A stretch of 64,000 nucleotides of DNA, taken from contig OU964921.1 of the NCBI GenBank assembly GCA_918807975.1, forward strand, positions 23,896,498-23,960,497. The letters are read 5' to 3'. The translations under genes were made by a program, and so were the position numbers. Source of the DNA: Aplidium turbinatum. Lineage: Eukaryota > Chordata > Ascidiacea > Aplousobranchia > Polyclinidae. Positions 10,801 to 22,800 of the stretch are shown here, one piece after another (position 1 is the stretch's first letter; the number at the start of each line of letters is the position of its first letter). The notes below the pieces were generated by a model. It did no database searches. It had not been told where the DNA came from and saw only the letters and a list, made by a program, of their open reading frames with translations.

Positions 10801-13800
10801 ATTTAATGAACCATGGACAGTTGGACACATGACATTAGCAAAGTGAAGAAAATGCAGAACATGCAGATGAAAGAGGGCTAACTTTGGTTTAAATTAGTGT
10901 CAAATGTGACATTACATGGTATATTTTTTACGAATCTTGCTTAAATCTTTTATGACTAAAGCACAAAACGAAATGGACTAAACTAAAGCACAAAGCTGCC
11001 TGGATACGCTTAACTTAATTCTCTACTTAAACCATTGTGTTGTGTAGTCATTTTGCATAATATGTGAGCAGGATAGTCAGTCTTTCAATGTTTAGATTAA
11101 ACAATATTTTTGATCGATGTTATACTATGTTTCTCTAGTATTTTCCTATGCAATGTATAATTTTTTTTAAAGGCTTAAGCCTTGAAAAGGACTTTATGGA
11201 TAGTCGAAAACGTTCGCTATATTTCATTTTTGTGTGATAATGTTAAATGTCGTATTGTTGCTGAGCTATGCCTGTTTTATGAATGAGGCCTAGTGTTTGT
11301 CCCTGCCAGCAGGAGTACGCCAGTTTTTACAGTCCTTTTACAATGTTTCCCGATTGTTGCGATTGACTTTATCCAGATTCCTGACACTGATGTCACATAC
11401 ATATAATAGCAATGTCGCTTTGGTCACTCAATTTTCTTTCCCTGGACAGAAATCGTTTTTACCAATACTGGAGCCTTGTCACCAGACATACGTTTCACAA
11501 CATCATCGTAGACGATGGCTTCTAACTAACTCAGGGATGCTTTCTACTCCTGTTATAATACTAATATTTCTAATTTTATACTTCAAGGTTTTTTTACACA
11601 TCATTCGGAGCATTCTCATTTCAGTTGTTTCTATCCTGTTCATATCTTCGATACTCATGGTCCATTTATCGGCTTCGTAGCAGATTGTTCTTCTTATGCA
11701 TCATGGTTTATAAACAATCTCATTTTCTGGGAGAGCACTTTTTCCACAGAATCCAAGCCCTTCCTTGAATTTTTTCTATCCCGTTCTTATTTTTAATGTT
11801 ATTAAATTTTGCAATTTTCCATCTCTGCTCAGAACATCTCCTAGGTAGCAGAACTTTTTAATCATTTTTAGTTTATCCCAATTCAGGGTGACTGTCTCTT
11901 CATGTCTTTCATTTTCTTTCAATTGACAACGTTTGCATTTGAAGTCCTTAATTGTTACCAGGCTTTAGCTAATTCCTGTGCATCTTTGATGAACCCATTC
12001 ATTGCAGTAATTACCCGTAATAGAGTTGCTTTTAAATCTTTTTCCACATGCTGAGCATGGATCATCTCAGCTGAATTGACGATCTTGTGCACTTCTGGTA
12101 TAGTGCCTAATTCTCCCAGCGATACAGTGAGGGAGCACTTAAATTATTCACCTCCGCATCGGCAGCGCAATGACATCGCCAAAAATGTTGGAATTAAAAA
12201 TGTTAACATATTCCTATCACTAATCGTAGACAAAGTTGTTCTGAAAAATCATTTACATGTAAAGCAACATTTTTTTATTGTAAATTATGGCTTTAATTTA
12301 TCCTTTTTCTGGAACAACTTAGTTTTCATGGAAAGTTTAAGAAACTGTTCAATTCTCTCACCATCAGAAAACGTATTTTAACAGAAACAACGAGTGGTGG
12401 AATCAAGGTCTTCTGACCAGTTGAAACTCCTCCAGACCTACAAAGATGAAATTGGAAACATGCAGGCAAAGCATCAGTCCACCCTCGATGAAGGAAAGGC
12501 AGCTGCTAAGAACCTCGAAGATATGAAGCTAAAATATTTTGAAGTTCAACGATCAGAGAGGATTCTGCGCGTTGACAACGAACAAAACCAAAATCGGGTA
12601 TGAAGCTCATGTAATTTGTAACAATTTTGTTCATCATCAATTGTTCTTCTTTCATGTTAGATATGATGGATCAGATTTCAACGCAAGTAGGCCTAATAAA
12701 AAACCAGGTGAGTGTAGCTTCGTCCAGTTCTGCTATGGCATGCATTTCATTTGGTGCCTTATAAATGGAGCAGTCAAGAATGACATGTCAAGAATTCCTC
12801 CGCACCGCATTTGCAGGCCGATGAGCGAGCCAAACCAACGTATGCATATTGTAATGGAAGCCCACTCCTGTTTGAATTCTATGCAGTTTGACAATAAGTG
12901 GGCATCCGCTGCTTTGAAAGTAGCGCACTATCCGCTACCGCTACTCAAGCTAAAGTAGCGTGTTGCTGTTACTGCTACTTCTCCCGCTACTTTTGTCTTA
13001 ACATAAACTGACACAGGAAGCACTTAGTGACCTCAAAATGATCTTCAAAAGGAACGGTATCATTCGTTTACACTACCATTTCAAAGTTGTAATAGAAAAC
13101 AAGTTCTAGGTGGAACTAATTATTACACATATTTTTAAAAACACGAGCAATTTAAAATGCTGTTGTTGAGTTCTGCCCGCTTTAGCTTCCGGTCTGCTAC
13201 TATTGGAAGAATCCGTTTCGGAAAATCCAATTCGGAGAAATTTCTATTCAGAGACAGCCTTTTTCGGAGAAAGCCTTTTTCGGAGAATTGTAAAATCACA
13301 GCGGCATATGTATATTGAAAGGAGTTATCTTTCAATAGAGAAATGAATGATCAGTTTTCACCCAATTTAAAAGTTAGTTTCAACAATCTTTCTGTTGCTT
13401 AAGATTAAGGTGTTTTTATAGCCTACCTGATAATAGCATACGGTACCATACTGTCATAAAGGAAACTGCTCGTAATTATGCAAACAAATAAGTTTTGTGT
13501 AATATTTTACCTAAAAAATGAAATAAGACAATAGGCTAGTAGGCTATATTTTAAACTCATGTAGATTCGGGGATAAAAGAAGAGAGGTGAAGAACATATC
13601 ACGGTACTTGACATAAATAGCCAGAAGACAAGCTGTCATGTTTCAATCAGGAGAAAGAAAAGTTGTCTCATAGTACAAGTGGCATTTAGACACATATGTC
13701 CAATCTGCGTCCTATTATATACATCCAATATGCACCATGCAATCTCAAAGAAGGCGTCGTTGGATTTACAGAAGGCGTCGTTAGATTTTCAAAAAATCTC

Positions 13801-16800
13801 CGAAAAGGACATTCTCCGAAAAAGGCTGTCTCCGAATCGGTATTTCTCCGAATCGGATTCTCCGAAACGGGCCATTCCTTTTATCTTCGGTACGTTTTTC
13901 CAACAGAGAAAATCTATCCAACACAGCACTGGAAAGAATGAGAGTGTTGTATTCAATAAATTGACATTATAAATCGGCACTATGAAAACTCCAGGTCTAG
14001 CTTTTGTCTAATAAAAGGCCTCTACAGTTGATATTTTTCTATACTGACGTTTCATTCGATGGCAACAACACACCAAAAAATAATTTTCATAGTTGTGACT
14101 GGGGTTGGTGTCACTCTTATCGGCATCAACGTGGCTTCATGTTTCCCACAATACAGTCAAATGATTTCTGCTTTGATTTTTGCACGCATTGTTTCCATAA
14201 AAAATATTCAAAAACGAGCCATTTTTTCACTTTAATTTGGAAAGTAGTGGATAGTGGGAGTGCGACAAAGAAATCTAGTGCCTCTTCGCTACATTGAAAA
14301 AAAGTAGCTTTGCTTCTACAGCCGCTAACAAAATGTAAGTGCTATCACTACTTCCAACAAAAAGGTAGCGGCACTACAAAAGTAGCGTGCTGCTGCCCAT
14401 CTCTGAGCTTAACCCAAGTTGATCAGATCAGGTCCATACCAGTAGGACACGCCATCGGGTGAGCACACCAAGCTGCATTCCTAGTGTCTTCCAAATCATG
14501 TGCTACGCTGGTGGTATGATCACCGAATAGTTTTACCAATTCAAAGGTAGTGCAAAAGTTTTATTTTTACTTCAATCGCCAAAAAGATTTTTAAAGTGGA
14601 ATATGAAGTTTGTGTGGAGCAAGTGGTTAGGATCTTTAGCACTGCGAGCCAGGTGAATAATTAATGGCTCCTTTTCACTGAAGCTCAGGTAAGTACTTTG
14701 TTGGAGTTGGGCGCAGGCATCCATTCACAGTACGCAAAGCATCATTGATTGGCCAGTTAATTAGGCGGATGTGGGCGCTATATTCAGTGGTGGAATGAAC
14801 CAAAGCCAGGGTTGCAGTACGCAAGGTATCAGCACCTGTACATTAAATTGTGCCTGCTGAACGCCTCAGCAAGGCCACGGGAGATGTCAGTTAGTGACTG
14901 TAAATGGTGACAATATGTGAGTGATTTATCAAGGGTCACCCCACGGTATCTAGGCTCTGTGAAAGATGGAAAAAATCTTGTCATTGATATTCACTTTCAA
15001 ATCGCGTTTTTCCTCCCTGTTGTTGAGAATGACACGTTGCTGTCATAGTTTTACTGTCGCTGACCTTTAGATTGATTGGTGGAGATATCCTGACATAGTT
15101 TGTTTTTGTTTTTGCTCAATGCCATTTGTAATGATTGCCAGTCTTTCGTAGAATGCAAAATGGCCAGGTCATCAGCATATGCACACTTGTTAGATGTTGT
15201 AGGTAGAAATTTGTGTGTATAGACGTTGAAAAGGAGAGGTATCAAGACTGATCCTTGTGGGGCATCGTTTTTGAGACCCTCCTGTTTACTTAGTTTTGTG
15301 TTTTCGGTGATAAGAGTAAAAACCTTTTGTAGACGAGTTCCATGGAAGCTCTAATTTTGACCATGCGTCTGTCAGGCAGAGTAGTTTGTGGACCAGGTCT
15401 CGGTGTCATAGGCTGCTGTTAGATTAACAAACACAGCTTAAAAAACGGTGAGGAAACATCTATGACTGTCAATGATTTATCGGAACACCTCAACATAAAA
15501 TGTAAAGAATGTTGGGAAGATACAGTACAAGGCCACCCAAGCAGAGTTGCATAGAAAACTTTCAATCGCTTTATAGGCCGCAGCTCCAATCTTAATCGAT
15601 ACCCTGTGTGCTAACACAATAGTGCAACAGCTTTAAGCCAATTGCAAATGCAAAGTGTTAAATTAGAAACACGCTTTTGCACTGAAGCAGGAATGCAGCA
15701 GGCTCTGGAACACCCCAAACGCAGATAGCCATTTGTCATCTCCTTTTAGTACCATAGAACTTGCATCTATCATCAAGCAAGTTGAAAGCGGGAAAGCTCA
15801 GGGGCCCGATAATATCCCTGCAGAATTCCTAAAGCACTGTGGCCTCAAATGTGTGCCATGATTGTAAGATTTTATTCTGCTTTACTGATCCTCCAGGCCA
15901 TATCTAAAATCTGGCGAAAAGCATCTGTTATCTAAACCAAACAAGCCAGCTGATGATCCCAAGAACTATCGCTCAATATCAGTACTCTGCGTCTCATATA
16001 AGATCCTGGAATGGCACCTGCTGACTCGACTCTAACCAATTATTGACCTTCAGCTGCCTCAAGAACAACCTGGATGTCGGCACGGACGCTGTACAACTCA
16101 TCAAGCAGTCAAGCAGACCAATGATATTGAGGAAAGTTTTGAGAAAGGCAACAAAGCAAGAGTGATTTTAGTGGACCTCACTGCTGCTTATGACACTGTG
16201 TGGTACCGAGGGCTAGCACTAAAGCTCCTTCGCACAATCCCAGACAAAAATGTAGTGCGATTTCTCACAAATATTCTGTCAAATTGAACTTTTTTGCTGA
16301 AAACCGGTGACGAGTAGTGCAGTCGGCCCTGCTGCTTAAGAAATGGTGTTTCGCTAAGACTGTGCTTGTCACCTTTACTATTTAACATCTACATCAGTGA
16401 CAAGCCAAAAACTGCGTCACGCAAGTGTGGCTATGCTGTTACTCTGGCAACTTCTCCATTTTGACAAGCACTGGAATGTAGTAGAGGGAGCGCTTACAAA
16501 CAACATATTCCGAATCGCAGATCGTCTGAAGCTGTGGAAGTTGAACTTGAGCCCGGTAAAGACCACTGTAACACCCTTCCATCTTTGCAACATGGAATCC
16601 ACCTGCCAGTTGTCAGTCTCGCTTGACGGAAACCCACTCCCACACTACTCGTGTCCCACCTACTTAAGGGTACTACAACAGTTGATCGAACGACTATTGA
16701 TCGAACGACAGTTAATCGAAACGACAGTTTATCGAACGACAATTAATCGAATGACGGTTAATCGAAACGACTGTTTATCGAAACGATTGTTCACCGAACG

Positions 16801-19800
16801 ACAATTAATGAAACGACAGTTAATCGAAAACATAACCCTTGAGTATTCCATTGCATATGTGCATTAAAATTTTAGATAAAATTTGTTTCGGGAGAATCGT
16901 CGCTCGATAAACTATCGTTTCGATAAACAGTTGGTCGATGAACTGTCGTTTTGATGAATTGTCCTTAGATAAATTGTCTTTTGATAATAATCTGTCGTTC
17001 GATTAACCGTTGTTCGATAAATTGTCTTTCAATAAATTGTCGCGTCACGCTACTAAAGAGTAAAGCTTTACCGACAATTAACCTAGAAACACCATGCTGA
17101 AGCATGGCATGCTAAGCTGAGATGCTTAGCTGGAACATCCTGGGGTGCTCGTACATCCACACTTCGTACAAGTGCTCTTGCACTTGTTTATAGCACCGTA
17201 GAGTATGCTTCCCCACTTGGTGCCGTAGTGTACACACTAGCACAATTGACACTGCCCTCAACACCACCATGAGAATTATCACTGGTTGCCTATTTCCAAC
17301 TCCCACCGACTTTCTGCTAGTACTATCAGGCATTGCCCCAGCTAGACTGCGTAGGAAAAATCACGTACGTAGTCTGGTTTTACAAGCCATGTCAAGGGAT
17401 GAATACCTCCTCAACCAGATTGTTCTAAACTCGCACTTCCAAAGGCCCCAGCACTTGAAATCTTGACACCCTTTTCCCGCCATGCTGCAGCTATTTGCAA
17501 CTCCAACTTCCACATTTCCGAAGTTTGGAACAGTGAATGGAAAGAAGTTGCCAGACTAATTCAGTTCACAGTCCTTCCCGATAAGGTACCAATATATCAC
17601 CTGAAACAATCGGCCACCCCCACTAGTGGGGAACAAACCGACGATGGATTATGATGATGATGAACAGAACTATCTCGGAAGGAATGGGTGAAGCTCAGTC
17701 GCCGGCGAACTTGAGTAGGCCGTTTCAATAATAACATGTTTCAATGGGCATTTCCGACTCACCATCTTGTGCATGTGGCTCAGATTTTCAGCCTGCATTT
17801 TTTTTCAGACATCATTTTCAGACTTACATTATCTACCAATGTCCTGTATACGGACCCCAGGATAGATTATGTGGACCTAATAACGCTTTATCGAATGCTT
17901 TATCGAATTATCTTTATCGAATTTATCGAATGCTTTTTTGAAGACTATTATCATGATATACATGTGCCGAGTGCTGGTGTTGTATTTGGGATGCCTCCAA
18001 GGCTGCTTGCTTGTTCATTGTGACAATGTGACATGCTCTATTCTGCGGTTTGGCTATCCACATTTTTGATTTGGACAAGTCAGGTTTGTGATTATGGGTG
18101 TGAGTCTGTTGGAGAGGATTTTGCTGTACCTCGTGTACAAACCTTCAGAACTGAAGGCCGATGTGGATTGCAGATAAACATGTATTTGGATCCTATATTT
18201 GTCTAAAATATTTTTTTAAGCGTTTTTATTCAATTGTTTTAGTGTTCATTGTTCAAGTTATTTATTTTTTTATAAAAAGCTTTAATACGAGAAGAAAAAA
18301 TAGCTCTTTATCAAGCAATACGTAAATACAATTCAGTAGTTCAAACATTGAATGAAATTCTCTGTATGGAGATCCAATAGCTATCATTGGGGAGCAGGTA
18401 TTATTTTATCAACTCTCATTATGATAACATTCAGATTGCAAGATGAAAAAAAGCGTTGAACACTGAAAACACCTGAAGAAACATTTTAGGCAAATGTAGA
18501 ATTCAAGCACACTTGTCTGCAATCGACTTCGGGTTTTGTTCTGAAATCTTGTGCACCGTGTCTAAGTTATTTATTTTTGTGAGTTATGGTTTGAAGTAAT
18601 TCAAACTTGCTCCGTTCTGGGCACATTTCCTGCACATACTTTATATTGTATACTTTTCTTCCAGTTGGAACGGTTCCGGCTGCGAATCGTGAACGCCTTA
18701 TACTCATGTCCCGGCCTGTCCGTTCCGGATGACCTGAAAACGGTGGAGGATAGTACTGTTGTAGAGGACATAAAGAAAACAATTAAGCAAAGGTGATGTC
18801 AATGTATGCTAGGCTGTTTTATTTTGCATTTAAAATAAAGGTAAAGTACATGACGACTACATGTCTTTTAATATAAAGTCGGTTGTACTTTCATGATAAA
18901 TGTAAATGCATGAGAAAGTTCCAATAATATCAACCATCATGTTGTAGATGTCGATTTTAGATATTTAATCCTCTTCAGCATCACGTTATAACAGGTACTG
19001 TACCGTGAAATTCAGCAGTTTAGTTCAGAAAAAAGCTAAAGTTGTTATGCAGTTGCTAACATACCAATAAATTTTGTCTGCGAGTAGTAATGACAACATT
19101 TTTTATGCGAATTATGAAAGGAATGAAAGGGCAATTTTGAGTCACTTTATTGCGAGAATGGCTCGCTTTCCCCAGAATCCCTCTCTGACGTTGTCACTCC
19201 GCTTTCTTGTTGCATGGCTTAACTCCTTTCATTATCGCGTAATAACTGTTGTTATTGTTTTTTAGACTAAATTTATCTATATGTTAGCAACCGCGTAACA
19301 ACTTTAGCCTCTTAACCTCACAACATGATGAGTTTATACTATTTGGACTTTGTCATACATTGACCTTCAACACAAAACATTCTTGACCTTGACCGAGCAC
19401 TCAGCAGAATAACCGATGTTCCAACAATTGCCACCGGCTGATGGAGAAAATGCCATCTGAACACATCGGTTGGTTTACATTGGGTTGGAAATTTGCAACT
19501 TTGAGAGTGATCAATATCTGTAAAATTATTTGGGTTGGCTTTAGGAAGGACATTCAGCTGTAAAATCCTGCTTGAAATGCTTATGATAATGTCAATTTTG
19601 AATAGTGCAGATCAGAGGAGGCCACCTTCGGACCCTCGAAGGTCGATCAGAAGGGCACATCAGCAGCCCCGGACTGATGTGACAGGAGTGAACAGGGACT
19701 CATCCCAGTTGCCTTGAACTGGAATGCGACTGGGAAATTTAACCGTCGGCATCATGCTGGGAAGAGCAAGCGAAATTATGGAGACTTTGACACGCAGAGG

Positions 19801-22800
19801 CATTGACATTTGTTGTGTTCAAGAGACTCGATGGAGAGGAGAATCCTCGAGATTTATTAAAGGAATGAATAAGAAACACAAGCTTTTCTGGAAAGTTGAA
19901 GAAGATGGTTTGGTGGCGTGGGGATTCTTGTAGCAAAAGAAGGGATCAACAAAGTTTTGTCTTTGTCTTTCATTTGCAGCCGAATAGTTTGTTTTAGGTT
20001 TCTAAATGAACACGATGTTATAAATGTGTTCTAGTGCTTATGCTCCTCAGGTTGGTCGCTCTCAAAAAGAGGAAGACAGTTTCTATGACATACTCTTAAG
20101 TAACTTTGCTGCTGTCCCTGACCATGAATTGCTTCTGGTTGGTGGTGATTTCAATTATCGCGTTGGTGAATCTGCAAGTAGTTTTATGGGTGTCCATGGT
20201 GGCTTTGGGATCGGTACAAGAAGTATTGAAGTTGTTGGACCTAAGTGTTGTTCTCAATCTTTCTGTGACTAATACATTCTTTGAGAAAGCTGATTTGCGG
20301 CTGATAACTTATAAGCCTGGGTCTATAACTAGTTAACTACTCAGATTGATTACATTCTGTTGAGGAGGTCTAACCTAAACCTAGTAAGAAATGCTAAAGT
20401 TATTGGAAGTAAAAAATGCGGTGTCCGACGTTTTCTTCGTAAACAGTTCTTCGTAAAGCAATTCTTTGTAAGCAATTTTTCGTAAAACAATTCTTCGTAA
20501 AGTTAATTCTTTGTAAAACAATTCTTCCCAAAGCATTTATTCGTGCATGCAATGGAGATTTGACGTATACGAAGAAATGCTTTACGAAAAATTCTTTTAC
20601 GGATTTCATTTCACCAACAACTGTTTACGAACAATTGTTTTACGAAGAATTGCTTACGAAGAATTGCTTTACGAAGAATTGTTTACGAAGAATTCGCCTA
20701 TAACCAAAAAATGCACATCTCAACACAAACTACTTATAAATGTTACTGTTATGTTACTGTTATGTTGCGTATGTTACATGAACAATTGAACATCAACGTC
20801 AAAGCATATAAGCTGAAAACCGTTACCCCAAGCTTCGGCTTTGGAAGCTTAAGTTTCCGGAAAGCCGTTCTATATTTGAAGAGCATGTTTCTGACCAACT
20901 TTGAGCTGCTGATATTTGATAGTAGGAGTGTTGGAAATAATTTATGGACTGTGCTGCAATCCAGTTTGACTAATGCTTGTGAAAAAACCTGTGGCTACAC
21001 AAAGGGAGGGCCTTCCAACAGTAGGTAGACATGATGATGGAAATATAAAGTAGATGCAGCAGTGAAGCAAAAACGCAAAGAATGTCAGAAAGGTGGCAGT
21101 AAGGAAGATTATAATGTTGCTATAAAGGTTGCGAAATCAGTAATATCCTTTGCCAACCAGAAAGCAGCATAGCAAGAAAGATTCAGTTGTCGCAAATCCA
21201 TCGACAAGAGGAATCAAGGGTTTAAGCTTGCCTGTAAAATGTATGAGAATGGGGATGTGGTAGGTAAGAAATGTATTAGATGTGACAACAACAGCATTGC
21301 TTTCTCTGATGCTGATAAGATTGGAGCCAGGTTGAGCCATTATGATAGATTGCTCAATACCGAATTCCCCTGGAACCCTGATGTTCTTAGTGAGGTTAAT
21401 AAAGCTTTGGCATAGATTTCGCTTTGTTGAACCATAGACAGACAAAACAAATTAACTTCAACGGGTTTAACATATTTTATTACACAAAGAAATGTGACAT
21501 ACCAATTATAATAAACTCAAACGTTTTCGACACGTATTTATGTCCTCGTCAGGAATCCGTCTCTCAACAGGCAATTATTTGCCTGTGGCTCATTTTTCTT
21601 TTTCTGTGTGTTCTAATTGTTGCATTTTACATCTCCTGGTCTGTTTTCCGCCTTGTAATTTACTCGTACTCGAGCTTGTATCACTTATTGAGTTTTTGCT
21701 TTGCAGTCCGTAATGTCGTTGCAGTTATAGTGCACAGTCAGATTTATCTTATAATTCTCATTTTGTGTATATTGCAGTACTTGAAGTTATTTCTGATGAG
21801 GACACAAGTACGTGTCGAAAGCGTTTGAGTTTATTTTAATTATGTTATATTTCTTTGTGTAATAAAATATTTTAAACCCATTAAAGTTACTTTGTTTTGT
21901 CTGTCTGTTAGTGAGATTAGTCCGAAAGCTGGCCCTCTTCAGCTTATTGACAAAGACATGGTAGGAGAGGTGGTACAGCACATGCAAAATGGCTAAGTTC
22001 CAGGCCCTTCAGAGATCGTTGTCGAGATAGTTAAATGTGGTGGTGATCATACAGCAGAATTAATAGCTGAGCTTGCAAATGATATTATTCGAAAAGAACG
22101 AGTGGCTGATGAATGGAACTTGTCTTACATCATCACTTGTTATAAAGGCAAAGGTGATGCTCTTGACAGAAGATATTAGGCCTACTGAGGCCTCACGTAA
22201 CAGGGCCAAGTTCTCAAACTCATTGAGAGGGTGTTTATTGTTTAAGCCTATTATTTGTGAGCAAGCCGATATTGATTCGATGTAGTTTTGTTTCATGCCG
22301 GAACGTGGAACCACTGGTGCCATTTTCATTCTGTGTTAATTGCAAGGGAAGTTTTTATCAAAGCAGAAAAACTTGTTTTTTTTTGTTGTTGACCAGGAAA
22401 AGGCTTTTGATCGAGTGCCAAGAAAAGTGTTGTGGTGGGCTATGCGATATGTTGTTATTGAAGAGTGGTTAATCACAGTTGTATTAGCCATGTACGAGTG
22501 CTCAAACTCTGGTGTTCGAGTTAATGGAAACTACAGTCCAGAGTTTGAAGTAACCATCGGAGTTCATCAAGGGTCAGTGCTGAGTCCTTTGTTGTGGGTT
22601 ATCGTGATGAAGGCACTCTCCAGTGATTTCTATTGTGATTGCCCTTGAGAGATGTCGTATGCGGATGATCTTGTCATTGCTGCTGAGTGTCTTGCTGAGG
22701 TGGATCAGAAATTCTCAGCGTGGAAAGTAGGGATTGTATCTTATGGGCTTCGCATGTCAAGAAGAGTAAGATTCTGCACTCCTCAAGCTTTTAGAACCGC

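Noticed and set aside
11297-11680. 127-codon + strand ORF as a gene
   Set aside because: The minus strand of the same stretch encodes LINE pol blocks, so the + reading is a shadow.
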